From positions 1,092,001 to 1,156,000 of the forward strand of contig NZ_CP078143.1 in NCBI RefSeq assembly GCF_019891395.1: 64,000 bases of DNA, read 5' to 3'. The notes beneath the pieces were generated by a model, which saw only the letters and a list, made by a program, of their open reading frames with translations, did no database searches and had not been told where the DNA came from. This document shows positions 51,304 to 61,414 of this stretch, in pieces (position 1 is the first letter of the stretch; every line of letters begins with the position of its first letter). The translations under genes and the position numbers were made by a program. Source of the stretch: Nitratireductor kimnyeongensis. GTDB lineage: Bacteria > Pseudomonadota > Alphaproteobacteria > Rhizobiales > Rhizobiaceae.

Positions 51304-52854
51304 CTAGAAGATCGTGCCTGGCAACCATGTTGAAATTGCCGGAAGAAACCAGATCACCGCCATTCCGACAATCTGCAGGATGATGAACGGGATGACCCCG
51401 CGATAAATCTGCCCCGTGGTGATTTCCTTCGGCGCGGCAGCCCTCAGATAGAAGAGCGAGAAGCCAAAAGGCGGCGTCAGGAACGATGTCTGAAGGTTGA
51501 GGGCGATCAGGATGGAGAGCCACAAGGGGTCATGCCCCATCAGGATCAGGATCGGTGCCACAAGGGGCAACACGATCACCGAGATCTCCACGAAATCCAG
51601 GAAGAAGCCGAGAACGAAGATCATCGCCATCACGAAGATCAGCGCCCCCTGTGGCCCGCCCGGCATAGAGTGAAGAATGTCCTCGACCCGGGCATCGCCG
51701 CCGAGCCCCCGAAACACAAGCGAGAAGACGCTGGCCGTCAGGATCGTTGCAAAGATCATCGCCGTCACGGTCATGGTGGACGTGACGATGGGGGTGAGGA
51801 TACCGCGTGCCCGGGCCTTGCCGATGGAAATCGCAATGGCGACGACACCGAGCCCCAGAAGCGTGGTCGTCAGAGCTGCCATGCTCCACTCGAAAAGGCC
51901 TGCGTCGCTGCGTTGCAGACGCACCGGAAAGAGCCCGGCGAGCACTGCAACCGCTCCGAGCGCAGCCGCACCCAGGACGATCAGCCTTGCGTTGCCTTCA
52001 CTGCGCACGCCAGCCAAAAGCAACGCGCCTATGGCTCCGACACTCGCCGCCTCGCTTGGCGTGGCGATGCCGCCCAGAATAGACCCCAACACCGCGATGA
52101 TGAGCAGAACCGGCGGCACAACTGCCCGCTGCACCTCCTGCCGGCTGGGTCGGTCACCAGCCTCCAGCAAGGCCGGTGCGGTTTCCGGCTTCAAGGCAGC
52201 TCGCGTCATGAGATAGGCGATATAGACTGCGACCAGTGTCAGTCCCGGCAACAATGCTGCGGCGAAGACCTGCCCTACCGAAATTGTCTCAATCGTGAAT
52301 TTTCCCTGTTCATATTGCGCCTGCTGATAGGCGGTCGACATCACGTCGGACAGGATGATGAGAAGCGTGGACGGGGGAATGATCTGCCCGAGCGTGCCCG
52401 ATGTGCAAACCACGCCGGCTGCGAGCTTGGGATCATAGCCATTGCGCACCATGGTGGGCAGCGCAATCAGCCCCATGGCCACCACGGTCGCGCCGACAAT
52501 GCCGGTGGAGGCTGCGAGAAGCGCTCCCACCAACACCACCGAAACGCCCAGGCCACCCCGCAAACCGCCAAAAAGCCGGCCCATCGTTTCAAGAAGCTCC
52601 TCGGCGATACGGCTCTTCTCAAGCACCACGCCCATGAACACAAAGAGAGGGATGGCGATCAAAACGTCATTGGTAAGCGTGCCGAACACGCGCTGCCCAA
52701 GGGCGCCCAGAAGCCCGACATCGAATTGCCCGGTCGTCCAGCCGAGGAAAGCGAAGAGCGCAGCGGTTCCTGCAAGCATGAAGGAGACCGGATAACCGAT
52801 CAAAATCGCGACGATGAGCGCCGCGAACATCAGGATGTCGAGGGGTAAGGTCAT
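51304..52854 (-). CDS. TRAP transporter large permease (DctM), hut-linked
   Basis: A 516-residue permease, longer than the usual 430 because of inserted loops. DctM landmarks are LLAASTGIVGATVVAMGLIALPTMVRNGYDPKLAAGVVCTSGTLGQIIPPSTLLIILSDVM and GFFLDFVEISVIVLPLVAPILILMGHDPLWLSILIALNLQTSFLTPPFGFSLFYL, as in the mannitol/chloroaromatic/TakPQM subgroup. ATG 52854 overlaps the dctQ stop (ATGA). Confidence 0.92.
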   Translation of the reverse strand: MTLPLDILMFAALIVAILIGYPVSFMLAGTAALFAFLGWTTGQFDVGLLGALGQRVFGTLTNDVLIAIPLFVFMGVVLEKSRIAEELLETMGRLFGGLRGGLGVSVVLVGALLAASTGIVGATVVAMGLIALPTMVRNGYDPKLAAGVVCTSGTLGQIIPPSTLLIILSDVMSTAYQQAQYEQGKFTIETISVGQVFAAALLPGLTLVAVYIAYLMTRAALKPETAPALLEAGDRPSRQEVQRAVVPPVLLIIAVLGSILGGIATPSEAASVGAIGALLLAGVRSEGNARLIVLGAAALGAVAVLAGLFPVRLQRSDAGLFEWSMAALTTTLLGLGVVAIAISIGKARARGILTPIVTSTMTVTAMIFATILTASVFSLVFRGLGGDARVEDILHSMPGGPQGALIFVMAMIFVLGFFLDFVEISVIVLPLVAPILILMGHDPLWLSILIALNLQTSFLTPPFGFSLFYLRAAAPKEITTGQIYRGVIPFIILQIVGMAVIWFLPAISTWLPGTIF

Positions 52855-53360
52855 GCAGCCGGCTTTTCTTCACGAAGGCGCGCGATATCGCGCATAATGC
52901 AGGCAAGGCCCTGAATGATAAGCAAAACGCAAAAAGCAGGGATCAGTGATTTCAGCAGAAAGGAGGCGGGAATGCCTCCTACGGAAATCGCGCCTTCCAT
53001 GATCGACCAGGAATTGCGAACAGAGGGCCATGAAAACCAGCCAATCATTGCGGTGGAGGGGATCAGGAAACAGAGCGCCCCAAAAATGTCGATACGGGCC
53101 TTTCCGCGTGATCCAAGAAGCCCGTAAAAAATATCGACCCGCACATGGCCATCAACCAGAAGCGTATAGCCGGCTGCCAGCATGAACAGCGTGGCATGCA
53201 GATAGAGAACGGTCTCATTCATGAAGATGAAGCTGATGCCGTAGACATAACGCAGCACAACGGTCCCGAACTGAACGAGAACCATCGCAAGCGCCAGCCA
53301 GCGCACCGTCGCCCCCACCGCCCGGTTGATCCGGTCGAGTTTTTCCGCAAGCTGCAGCAT
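52851..53360 (-). CDS. TRAP transporter small permease (DctQ), hut-linked
   Basis: A 169-residue four-helix protein. AMVLVQFGTVVLRYVYGISFIFMNETVLYLHATLFMLAAGYTLLVDGHVRVDIFY is the small-permease pattern. ATG 53360 is used; the open frame upstream to 53447 would run into the dctP gene. It is followed directly by dctM and preceded by a strong hairpin. Confidence 0.9.
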   Translation of the reverse strand: MLQLAEKLDRINRAVGATVRWLALAMVLVQFGTVVLRYVYGISFIFMNETVLYLHATLFMLAAGYTLLVDGHVRVDIFYGLLGSRGKARIDIFGALCFLIPSTAMIGWFSWPSVRNSWSIMEGAISVGGIPASFLLKSLIPAFCVLLIIQGLACIMRDIARLREEKPAA

Positions 53361-53382
53361 GAAGAGCGTTCCCTGAATTAAA

Positions 53383-53408
53383 GAGGCCGGGCGCAGACGC
53401 CCGGCCTC
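53383..53408 (-). terminator. Strong hairpin between hut-linked DctP and DctQ genes
   Basis: On the minus strand GAGGCCGGGCG, loop TCTG, CGCCCGGCCTC forms a perfect 11-bp stem, followed by TTTAATTC. It lies in the 58-base gap after dctP and is a good candidate for partial termination that favours the binding protein. Confidence 0.7.
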
Positions 53409-53418
53409 GTCGATTGTG

Positions 53419-54510
53419 TCAGCCGCCGTACTTATAATCCAGCGCACGGGCGTTCATCTGCCCATTGTCCGCATAGACCATGTAGTCGGCGATGCCGGCG
53501 CGATATTCGAGGAAACTTTCCACGATGCGCTTGACGAGTTCGTCGTCATCTTCGCGCAACTCGGCGATCACCTCTCCCGCGGCATTGCCCATGGCAACGA
53601 TCACGTCTTCTGGAAGCTGCTTCACCTGCACGCCCTGCTCGGCCACAAGCTGCTTCAAGGCAGCGGCATGCTTGGTTGTGTATTCGGTCCAGACCGGATT
53701 GTAGAGCGATTCACAGGCATAAGTGACGGCCTGCTGGAGGTCTTCCGGCAGCGCGTCATATGCCGCCTTGTTCACCGCACACTCCTCGGCAGAAGACGGC
53801 TCGCCCACACCCGGCCAGTAGTAGTTTTTTGCAACCTGGTAGAAACCGAGTGCAGAATCTGTCCACGGACCAATGAACTCACCAGCGTCGATTGTGCCGG
53901 ACTGCAAGCCTTGGAACATGTCACCGCCACCCATGGCTTGAACGGCCATGCCAAGCTTCGCACACATTTCAGAGGCAAGACCGGTGGTGCGGAAACGCAG
54001 GCCCTTCAGATCGTCCACCGAATTGATCTCGTTGCGGAACCAGCCCTGCCACTGCGGACCCGAATTGCCACACAGGAAGGGTTTCAGTCCGAAACGCCCA
54101 TACATCTCGTCATAGAGCGCCTGACCGCCGCCGTGGATCAACCAGCCGAGCTGTTCATCGGCACGTAAACCGAAGGGCTGCGAGCCGAAGAGCAGAATGC
54201 CGCGCGACTTAGAGCCCCAATAGGCGGGAACCGCATGGTAAAGTTCGGCCGTGCCTTCCGACACGGCATCAAACACACCATTGCCCGGCACAAGTTCTCC
54301 GGCAGCATAGAGCTTCACCTCTAGCCGCCCTCCGGAGAGCGCGGTAATGCGATCAGCCAGCATCTGTGCTGCCACGCCTGGGCCCGGCAGGTTCTTCGGC
54401 CAGGCCGTAACCATCTTCCAGGTGATCTTGTCCTGCGCGATGGCAGGAGCCGCAAGACCGGTTGCCACACCGGCGACACCGGCAGTTTTCAGAAATTGAC
54501 GTCTTTTCAT
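53419..54510 (-). CDS. TRAP transporter substrate-binding protein (TakP-like), hut-linked
   Basis: A 363-residue periplasmic protein. A twin-arginine leader (KRRQFLKTAGVAGVATGLAAPAIAQ) precedes DKITWKMVTAWPKNLPGPGVAAQMLADRI. LRFRTTGLASEMCAKLGMAVQAMGGGDMFQGLQSGTIDAGEFIGPWTDSALGFY resembles TakP, the 2-oxoacid-binding protein of Rhodobacter. Its gene begins 27 bases after hutU on the same strand, so it is probably expressed with the hut genes. The ligand might be an imidazole carboxylate (urocanate or imidazolepyruvate) or a keto acid. Confidence 0.92.
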   Translation of the reverse strand: MKRRQFLKTAGVAGVATGLAAPAIAQDKITWKMVTAWPKNLPGPGVAAQMLADRITALSGGRLEVKLYAAGELVPGNGVFDAVSEGTAELYHAVPAYWGSKSRGILLFGSQPFGLRADEQLGWLIHGGGQALYDEMYGRFGLKPFLCGNSGPQWQGWFRNEINSVDDLKGLRFRTTGLASEMCAKLGMAVQAMGGGDMFQGLQSGTIDAGEFIGPWTDSALGFYQVAKNYYWPGVGEPSSAEECAVNKAAYDALPEDLQQAVTYACESLYNPVWTEYTTKHAAALKQLVAEQGVQVKQLPEDVIVAMGNAAGEVIAELREDDDELVKRIVESFLEYRAGIADYMVYADNGQMNARALDYKYGG

Positions 54511-54537
54511 GATGAAACCCCTCTTCTCGTTGTCTTG

Positions 54538-56211
54538 CTAATTTCCCAGAATCCCCGGCAGTCGCAAGCCCTTTTCCTTGGCCCAGTCGAGCGCAATGTC
54601 ATAGCCCGCGTCAGCATGACGCATCACACCCGTTGCCGGATCGTTCCACAGCACACGCTCAAGGCGGCGTGCCGCATCCTCCGTGCCGTCGGCACAGATC
54701 ACCATGCCCGAATGCTGCGAGAAGCCCATCCCCACGCCGCCGCCATGATGCAACGACACCCAGGTTGCGCCTGAGGCACAGTTGAGCAGCGCATTGAGCA
54801 GCGGCCAGTCGGACACGGCATCCGAACCGTCCTTCATGGCCTCGGTCTCGCGGTTGGGCGAGGCCACGGACCCCGAATCCAGATGATCGCGGCCGATCAC
54901 CACCGGCGCCTTCAGTTCGCCCTTCGCCACCATTTCGTTGAAGGCGAGGCCGAGGCGATGCCGATCGCCCAGCCCCACCCAGCAAATGCGCGCTGGCAGA
55001 CCCTGGAACGCAATGCGCTCCCTCGCCATGTCAAGCCAGCGATGCAGATGCTCATTGTCGGGCAGAAGCTCCTTCACCTTCTCATCGGTGCGGTAAATGT
55101 CCTCCGGATCGCCGGAAAGCGCTGCCCAGCGGAACGGGCCGACACCACGGCAGAAGAGCGGGCGGATATAGGCCGGCACGAAACCGGGGAAGGCAAAGGC
55201 GTTCTCCAGCCCCTCCTCCAGCGCCACCTGGCGGATATTGTTGCCATAGTCGAGCGTCGGGATGCCTTCGTTCCAGAAAGCAACCATGGCTTCCACATGC
55301 TCGCGCATGGAGGCACGCGCTGCCTTTTCCACTGCCTTCGGATCGCTCTCGCGTTTCTCCCGCCATTCCGCGACGGTCCAGCCCTTGGGCAGATAGCCGT
55401 TCACCGGATCATGCGCGGAAGTCTGGTCGGTCACCATGTCCGGCTTCACGCCGCGCCGCACCAGTTCCGGCACGATCTCCGCCGCATTGCCTACAAGACC
55501 GACGGACTTCGCCTCCCCTGCCTTCGTCCAGCGGTCGATCATTTCCAGAGCCTCGTCCAGCGTCTGGGCCTTTTCGTCGACATAGCGGGTGCGGATGCGG
55601 AAATCGATGCGGGTCTCATCACACTCGATGGCGAGACAACACGCGCCGGCCATCACGGCCGCCAGCGGCTGCGCGCCGCCCATGCCACCAAGACCTGCGG
55701 TCAGGATCCACTTGCCTTTGAGGTCCCCGCCATAATGCTGGCGGCCAGCCTCGACAAAGGTCTCATAGGTGCCCTGCACGATGCCCTGCGAGCCGATATA
55801 GATCCATGAGCCGGCCGTCATCTGGCCGTACATCATCAGACCCTTCTTATCGAGCTCGTTGAAATGATCCCAGTTCGCCCAGTGCGGCACCAGGTTGGAA
55901 TTGGCGATCAAAACGCGCGGCGCATCCTTGTGGGTGCGGAAAACACCGACCGGCTTGCCCGACTGGACGAGCAGCGTCTCGTTCTCATCAAGTGTCTTGA
56001 GGGTCGCGGCAATGCGGTCGAAATCGTCCCAGGTTCGCGCTGCCCGCCCGATCCCGCCATAGACCACCAATTCATTCGGGTTCTCGGCCACATCGGGATC
56101 GAGATTGTTCATCAACATCCGGAGCGGGGCTTCCGTCGTCCAGGCCTTGGCATTCAGATCGGCCCCGCGTGGCGCGCGAACTTCACGTATGTTGTGACGC
56201 GGATTGGTCAT
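54538..56211 (-). CDS. hutU: Urocanate hydratase
   Basis: A 557-residue NAD-dependent enzyme that converts urocanate to imidazolonepropionate, the second step of histidine degradation. Family landmarks are [20 protein letters not shown] near residue 45, [47 protein letters not shown] and [21 protein letters not shown], and the C-terminal [26 protein letters not shown]. Length is normal. It starts three bases after the hutG stop. Confidence 0.97.
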   Translation of the reverse strand: MTNPRHNIREVRAPRGADLNAKAWTTEAPLRMLMNNLDPDVAENPNELVVYGGIGRAARTWDDFDRIAATLKTLDENETLLVQSGKPVGVFRTHKDAPRVLIANSNLVPHWANWDHFNELDKKGLMMYGQMTAGSWIYIGSQGIVQGTYETFVEAGRQHYGGDLKGKWILTAGLGGMGGAQPLAAVMAGACCLAIECDETRIDFRIRTRYVDEKAQTLDEALEMIDRWTKAGEAKSVGLVGNAAEIVPELVRRGVKPDMVTDQTSAHDPVNGYLPKGWTVAEWREKRESDPKAVEKAARASMREHVEAMVAFWNEGIPTLDYGNNIRQVALEEGLENAFAFPGFVPAYIRPLFCRGVGPFRWAALSGDPEDIYRTDEKVKELLPDNEHLHRWLDMARERIAFQGLPARICWVGLGDRHRLGLAFNEMVAKGELKAPVVIGRDHLDSGSVASPNRETEAMKDGSDAVSDWPLLNALLNCASGATWVSLHHGGGVGMGFSQHSGMVICADGTEDAARRLERVLWNDPATGVMRHADAGYDIALDWAKEKGLRLPGILGN

Positions 56212-56214
56212 GTT

Positions 56215-57018
56215 TCACTCCCCCTTCAAGGTCGGCGCGACCTCTGCAAGTCGCGCCAGAATGGCTTTGAGATGCGGGCGCAGGCGCGCCGCTTTGTCTT
56301 CGTCATAGTCGAACGGCACAGCCTCGCTTTTCAGATGCGTCGCCTGCGCCAGTTCCATCTGGATGGCGTGTTCACCCCGCTCCGGTCTGCCGTAGTGTCG
56401 CGTCGTCCAGCCACCGAGAAACCGCCCGTTCAGAACGCTCGAATAACCGTCCGCCGCAGCGCAGATACCCGCTGTCACCTTCTCGATTTCCGGTGCACAG
56501 GTCTTGCCGTGATTGGTGCCGATGTTGAAATCCGGCAATGGCCCCTCAAACAGGAATGGGCAGTTGGAGCGGATGGAATGGCAATCATAGAGGATCGCAA
56601 CGCCATGCAGCGCCCTCACCCGCGCAATCTCGGCTTCGAGCGCGGCATGATAGGGTGCATGGAAGGCCTCAAGCCGCTGTGCGGTATCCTCAGCCGTCGG
56701 CTCATCTCCTTCGCGCCAGATCGGGCGATTGTCGAAATCCGTCAACGGCACAAGACCGGTCGTGTTTTGACCCGGATAGAGGCTATCGCCAGAAGGGTCG
56801 CGATTGGCATCGATCACATAGCGGTGGAATGTCGCCCGCACGGTGGTCACGCTGTCAATCAGGCCATCATAAAGCCTGTGCACATGCCAGTCCGTATCGG
56901 TCAGAAGCTGGCCCTGTTCGTTTAGCCGGGCCTTGATCGCCTCCGGCACATAGGTGCCCGTGTGCGGCAAGCCCAGAATGACGGGCGAAGAACCCTGATG
57001 CACTTCAACAGGGGTCAT
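56215..57018 (-). CDS. hutG: N-formylglutamate deformylase
   Basis: A 267-residue hydrolase that releases glutamate and formate, the last step of the five-step histidine pathway. Landmarks: VILGLPHTGTYVPEAIKARL, HRLYDGLIDSVTTVRATFHRYVIDANRDPSG, LYDCHSIRSNCPFLFEGPLPDFNIGTNHG and NGRFLGGWTTRHYG. It belongs to the FGase family, consistent with the presence of hutF. Confidence 0.95.
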   Translation of the reverse strand: MTPVEVHQGSSPVILGLPHTGTYVPEAIKARLNEQGQLLTDTDWHVHRLYDGLIDSVTTVRATFHRYVIDANRDPSGDSLYPGQNTTGLVPLTDFDNRPIWREGDEPTAEDTAQRLEAFHAPYHAALEAEIARVRALHGVAILYDCHSIRSNCPFLFEGPLPDFNIGTNHGKTCAPEIEKVTAGICAAADGYSSVLNGRFLGGWTTRHYGRPERGEHAIQMELAQATHLKSEAVPFDYDEDKAARLRPHLKAILARLAEVAPTLKGE

Positions 57019-57040
57019 GGGTGGGCCTCCGATGATGGCG

Positions 57041-57160
57041 CCCGCCCCTCATCCGCCTGCCGGCACCTTCTCCCCGCACGCAGGGAGAAGGAAGCTGGCC
57101 GCGACGTGGATGCCTCCCTCTCCCCGCAGGCGGGGAGAGGGTAAGGGTGAGGGGCGAGCG
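57041..57160. repeat. Pair of rhizobial-type palindromic repeats between hutH and hutG
   Basis: A left unit (57041-57091, TTCTCCCCGCACGCAGGGAGAA hairpin region) and a right unit (57114-57160, CCCTCTCCCCGC with inverted copy, then TAAGGGTGAGGGG) are arranged head to head. The right unit is nearly identical to 18558-18599. They fill most of the 169-base gap inside the hut operon. Confidence 0.75.
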
Positions 57161-57187
57161 CCATCGCAATAGAATCCATCTTTACCA

Positions 57188-58729
57188 TCAAACCTCACTC
57201 CTCAATTCAGGCAGAATGCTTCCGGGAATGCTGGCATTCAATGCGCCGGAACCTACGAGTTCGATGGCCCGCTCCAGATCGGATGCCAGATAGCGATCCT
57301 CCTCCAGATCAGGCACCGCCTGTCGGATCGCCCCATGGGCGGCCGAAAGGGCCGCACTGGTTTTAAGCGGAGCGCGAAAATCGATCCCCTGCGCCGCCGT
57401 AACCGCCTCGATGCCGATAATGCCAAAGAGATTCTCCGTCATCGGGATAAGCCGCCGAGCGCCGTGGCAGGCCATGGAGACATGGTCTTCCTGATTGGCG
57501 GAAGTCGGCGTCGAATCCACGGATGCCGGATGTGACATCTGCTTGTTCTCGCTCATCAGCGCTGCCGAGGTCACTTCGGCAATCATCAAACCGGAATTCA
57601 GTCCCGGCTTCTTCGCCAGAAATGCAGGAAGACCGAAGCTCAACGCCGGATCGACCAGAAGCGCAATGCGCCGCTGGGCAATTGCGCCGATCTCGCAGAT
57701 GGCAAGGGCAATCTGGTCGGCGGCCAGCGCCACCGGCTCGGCATGGAAATTACCGCCCGAAACCACGGTGCCATCGGACAAGACCAGCGGATTGTCGGTC
57801 ACCGCATTGGCCTCGATGGTCAACGTGCGTGCCGCCTGACGCAAGAGATCAAGGCACGCGCCATCCACCTGCGGCTGGCAGCGAATGCAATAGGGGTCCT
57901 GCACCCGCTCATCGCCTTCCAGATGGCTTTCGCGGATCTGCGAGCCTTCGAGCAAAGCCCACAGAGCTGCCGCCGTATCGATCTGTCCTTGATGGCCTCG
58001 CAGCGTATGAATTTCAGGGTGGAAAGGTGCGGAAGACCCCATTGCGGCATCCGTGGACAGCGCGCCGGTGATGAGTGCGGAGCGCGCCGCGCGATGCGCC
58101 CGGAACAGCCCGGTCAGCGCCAGCGCGGTCGAAACCTGCGTGCCATTGATCAGCGCCAGCCCTTCCTTGGCCTTCAGCACGACCGGCGTGAGCCCGGCCC
58201 TGCGCAGAGCCTCGCCGCCGGAAAGCCGTGCGCCGTCAAAAAAGGCCTCGCCCTCGCCCATCATGGCAGCAGCCATATGTGCAAGCGGAGCTAGATCGCC
58301 CGAGGCGCCAACCGAGCCCTTTTCCGGGATCACCGGTACAACACCGCGCGCCAGCATTTCCTCGAGCAGCTTTACCAGGTCCATGCGCACGCCGGATGCA
58401 CCACGGCCCAGCGAAAGCAGTTTCAACGACATGATCAGCCGCACGATGTTTTCACCCAGAGGCGCGCCAACGCCGCAGCAATGCGAGAGGATGAGATTTC
58501 GTTGAAGCGTCTCCACATCGTGCGGTGGAATACTCACGCTAGCGAGTTTTCCGAAACCGGTGTTCACACCATAAACAGCCGCATTGCCACGCGCGATCTG
58601 ATCTATTCGCGCAGCCGCCGCTTCCACGCCCGCGTGGCAGCTTTTGTCAAGACGGACAGGCGTGCCATCACGCCAGATCTGCTCCAAATCCTGGATCGTC
58701 ACCGCACCTGGAGTCAGAACAAGCGTCAT
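57188..58729 (-). CDS. hutH: Histidine ammonia-lyase
   Basis: A 513-residue lyase that removes ammonia from histidine to give urocanate. The Ala-Ser-Gly (142-144) in [12 protein letters not shown] forms the MIO electrophile. [11 protein letters not shown] near residue 53, [16 protein letters not shown] [16 protein letters not shown] and SADQEDHVS-like [17 protein letters not shown] are conserved. ATG 58729 overlaps the hutI stop (ATGA); the frame upstream to 58753 is not used. Confidence 0.97.
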   Translation of the reverse strand: MTLVLTPGAVTIQDLEQIWRDGTPVRLDKSCHAGVEAAAARIDQIARGNAAVYGVNTGFGKLASVSIPPHDVETLQRNLILSHCCGVGAPLGENIVRLIMSLKLLSLGRGASGVRMDLVKLLEEMLARGVVPVIPEKGSVGASGDLAPLAHMAAAMMGEGEAFFDGARLSGGEALRRAGLTPVVLKAKEGLALINGTQVSTALALTGLFRAHRAARSALITGALSTDAAMGSSAPFHPEIHTLRGHQGQIDTAAALWALLEGSQIRESHLEGDERVQDPYCIRCQPQVDGACLDLLRQAARTLTIEANAVTDNPLVLSDGTVVSGGNFHAEPVALAADQIALAICEIGAIAQRRIALLVDPALSFGLPAFLAKKPGLNSGLMIAEVTSAALMSENKQMSHPASVDSTPTSANQEDHVSMACHGARRLIPMTENLFGIIGIEAVTAAQGIDFRAPLKTSAALSAAHGAIRQAVPDLEEDRYLASDLERAIELVGSGALNASIPGSILPELRSEV

Positions 58730-59934
58730 GCGAAATCTCCTGCAATGCGACAATGAAGCGGATTGAAGCCAATGCGATAGGCAAGCTCGGCCGGGTGCTC
58801 TGCATCCCAGATGGCGATCTCGGCGCGCTTGCCGGGCTCGATCGTGCCGATCTCATCGGCCAGACCCAACGCCCGCGCGCCTTCGCGCGTGGCACCCGCC
58901 AGAGCTTCCTCCGGTGTCATGCGGAAAAGCGTGCAGGCCATGTTGATGGTCAAAAGCAGGGAGGCGAGCGGCGAGGAGCCGGGATTGCAATCCGTCGCAA
59001 CCGCCATCCGCACCCGATGCTTCCGGAGCGCGGCCAGCGGTGGATATTGCGTCTCGCGCAAGGTGTAGAATGCGCCGGGCAAGAGCACGGCCACCGTTCC
59101 CGCCGCGGCCATGGCCGCAACGCCGTCTTCATCCAGATATTCCAGATGATCGGCCGACATGGCGCCATAAGAGGCCGCCATTTTTGCACCACCCAGATTG
59201 GAAAGCTGTTCGGCATGCAGCTTCACAGGCAGATCGAGCGACTTTGCCTTGTCGAACACCCGCCCCATCTGTTCGGGCGAAAAGGCAATCCCTTCGCAGA
59301 ACCCGTCAACCGCATCAGCCAATCCCTCGGCCTGCGCGGCCTCCATACCCGGAAGCACGACCTCGTCAATATAGACGTCTTCCTTGCCGCGATACTCGGC
59401 GGGAACCGCATGGGCTGCGAGATAGCTCGTCTTGATTCGCACGGGGCGCAACGCTTCCAGACGGCGCGCAGCGCGCAGCATCTTCAGCTCGTCCTCAACG
59501 GTCAGCCCGTAGCCGGACTTCACTTCAACCGTTGCCACACCTTCGGCCAAAAGCGCGTCGAGACGCTTCAGCGCATCCTCGACCAGCGCATCCTCACTCA
59601 TCGCGCGGGTGGCCGAAACGGTGGAGACGATACCGCCTCCAGCCCGTGCCACCTCTTCATAGCTTGCGCCCTCAAGGCGCATTTCGAATTCTTTCGCGCG
59701 ATTTCCGCCAAAGACAATATGAGTGTGACAATCCACGAGCGCCGGTGTGACCAGCCGCCTACCAAAATCTGTTCTTTCCCACCCGGCATATGGTTCCGGC
59801 AGATCGTTCAGCGCTCCCGACCAGGCGATCCTGCCATCGTTTATCGCGATGGCCCCGTTCTCGATCAGACCGTATGGCGCGGCACCCTCGCACATGCTCG
59901 CCAATCGGATACCGCTAATGATACTCTGCGTCAT
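58726..59934 (-). CDS. hutI: Imidazolonepropionase
   Basis: A 402-residue amidohydrolase that opens the imidazolone ring to formiminoglutamate. Metal-site landmarks are [61 protein letters not shown] and [13 protein letters not shown]. It is the first gene of the minus-strand hut operon and is divergent from hutF, with 109 bases between. Confidence 0.97.
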   Translation of the reverse strand: MTQSIISGIRLASMCEGAAPYGLIENGAIAINDGRIAWSGALNDLPEPYAGWERTDFGRRLVTPALVDCHTHIVFGGNRAKEFEMRLEGASYEEVARAGGGIVSTVSATRAMSEDALVEDALKRLDALLAEGVATVEVKSGYGLTVEDELKMLRAARRLEALRPVRIKTSYLAAHAVPAEYRGKEDVYIDEVVLPGMEAAQAEGLADAVDGFCEGIAFSPEQMGRVFDKAKSLDLPVKLHAEQLSNLGGAKMAASYGAMSADHLEYLDEDGVAAMAAAGTVAVLLPGAFYTLRETQYPPLAALRKHRVRMAVATDCNPGSSPLASLLLTINMACTLFRMTPEEALAGATREGARALGLADEIGTIEPGKRAEIAIWDAEHPAELAYRIGFNPLHCRIAGDFA

Positions 59935-60008
59935 GACAGGAAGATCCCTCCCTCCTTTTTGCAGGGCATATTGCCTGGGTGCGAATTATTGTCTACTATT
60001 ATTCACAT

Positions 60009-60020
60009 ATGTATAGACAT
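60009..60020. promoter_or_regulatory. Candidate HutC operator between hutI and hutF
   Basis: ATGTATAGACAT contains the near-palindrome TGTATAGACA, resembling the known HutC box (CTTGTATATACAAG type). A second half-site TTGTCTA lies at 59989-59995. Both sit in the short AT-rich divergent region, where binding could repress both transcripts. HutC released by urocanate is the known mechanism in other bacteria. Confidence 0.55.
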
Positions 60021-60043
60021 AACTAATCCAGGATTGTTGCTTC

Positions 60044-61414
60044 ATGCAAGCCGTTTTTGCGCAGAATGCCCTCACACCAAGCGGTTGGCAGAAGGACGTG
60101 CTTGTAGAACTTGGTGATTCAGGCCGTATCAGCGCCGTCACGGCAAACACCCGGCCCCACAATGGCAGGACCACTCAGGTCCCGCTACTTCTGCCAGCCA
60201 TGAGCAACCTGCACAGTCATACATTCCAGCGCGCAATGGCAGGTCTGGCGGAACGGCGTGGGCCGGCTGGCCGCGACAGTTTCTGGACCTGGCGCGAGAT
60301 CATGTACCGGTTTCTCGACCTGCTATCACCGGACGATATAGAGGCGGTCGCCGCTTTCGCCTTCATGGAAATGCAGGAAGCCGGTTTCGCCGCGGTGGCC
60401 GAATTCCACTATGTTCACCACCAGCCGGGCGGCACTGCATATAGCGATATCGGCGAACTGTCTGAGCGCATCGCTGCTGCGGCAAACCAGACAGGGATCG
60501 GCCTCACTCTCCTGCCAGTCCTGTATCGCTATGGCGGCGTCGACCAACGCCCGCTTCAGGGCGGGCAGAGGCGTTTTGGCAACGATCTGGAGCAATTCCA
60601 GAAGCTGCTAGTCCGCGCTGAAGACTGCGTGGCAAATCTGTCGGCAGATGCGCATCTGGGTGTTGCGCCGCATTCCCTGCGCGCCGTCGGCCCAGATGAC
60701 CTGCGCGAGGCACAGGCCATGCGCCCAGATGGGCCGCTTCACATGCACATTGCGGAACAGTTGCCCGAGATCGACGAAGTATCGGCAGCTTACGGTCAGC
60801 GTCCGGTGGAATGGCTGCTCGACAATTGTCCGGTCGACCAGCGCTGGTGTCTGATCCATTGCACCCATATGACCGATGAAGAAACCGCCAATCTCGCCGA
60901 AACCGGCGCTGTTGCCGGCCTTTGCCCCGTCACCGAAGCCAATCTGGGTGACGGTATATTCAATGGCCCGCGGTACCGGCAGGCCGGTGGCAGACTAGGC
61001 GTCGGCTCCGACTCCAACATTCGCATCAGCGTCGCTGAGGAGTTGCGCCAGTTGGAGTATTCTCAGCGTCTGCGTGACACCGCCCGTGTTGTGCTCGCAG
61101 AGCACGGGCAGTCTTGTGGTCGCACGCTTTTTGATGCCGCTTTGGCCGGAGGGGCGCAGGCGCTCGGCAGGCAGTCCGGCGCCATCGCGCCCGGACATTG
61201 GGCCGACATGATCGCCCTCGACCAAGCCGGATTTGTAGAGGGTGCCTACGATGACGCCCCATTGGACGTCTGGCTCTTTACGGGGGACAACTCTGCTGTG
61301 CGCGACGTGTGGTCGGCAGGTCGCCATTGCGTGCGGGAGGGCCATCACATTGAACGCGAGGCGATTGCAGCACGCTATGCAAGAGCACTCCAAAAACTGA
61401 TGGAGCAGCTGTGA
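60044..61414 (+). CDS. hutF: Formimidoylglutamate deiminase
   Basis: A 456-residue amidohydrolase that converts formiminoglutamate to N-formylglutamate and ammonia. Its metal motif MSNLHSHTFQRAMAGL, the segments GPLHMHIAEQLPEIDEV and WCLIHCTHMTDEE, and GVGSDSNIRISVAEELRQLEYSQRL mark the HutF group. Its presence with hutG means the pathway is the five-step deiminase route, not the one using HutE or formiminotransferase. Confidence 0.96.
   Translation: MQAVFAQNALTPSGWQKDVLVELGDSGRISAVTANTRPHNGRTTQVPLLLPAMSNLHSHTFQRAMAGLAERRGPAGRDSFWTWREIMYRFLDLLSPDDIEAVAAFAFMEMQEAGFAAVAEFHYVHHQPGGTAYSDIGELSERIAAAANQTGIGLTLLPVLYRYGGVDQRPLQGGQRRFGNDLEQFQKLLVRAEDCVANLSADAHLGVAPHSLRAVGPDDLREAQAMRPDGPLHMHIAEQLPEIDEVSAAYGQRPVEWLLDNCPVDQRWCLIHCTHMTDEETANLAETGAVAGLCPVTEANLGDGIFNGPRYRQAGGRLGVGSDSNIRISVAEELRQLEYSQRLRDTARVVLAEHGQSCGRTLFDAALAGGAQALGRQSGAIAPGHWADMIALDQAGFVEGAYDDAPLDVWLFTGDNSAVRDVWSAGRHCVREGHHIEREAIAARYARALQKLMEQL

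Noticed and set aside
51532..52848. A 438-codon open frame on the plus strand
   Set aside because: Complement of the DctM gene; highly charged and repetitive, as expected from the antisense of membrane helices.
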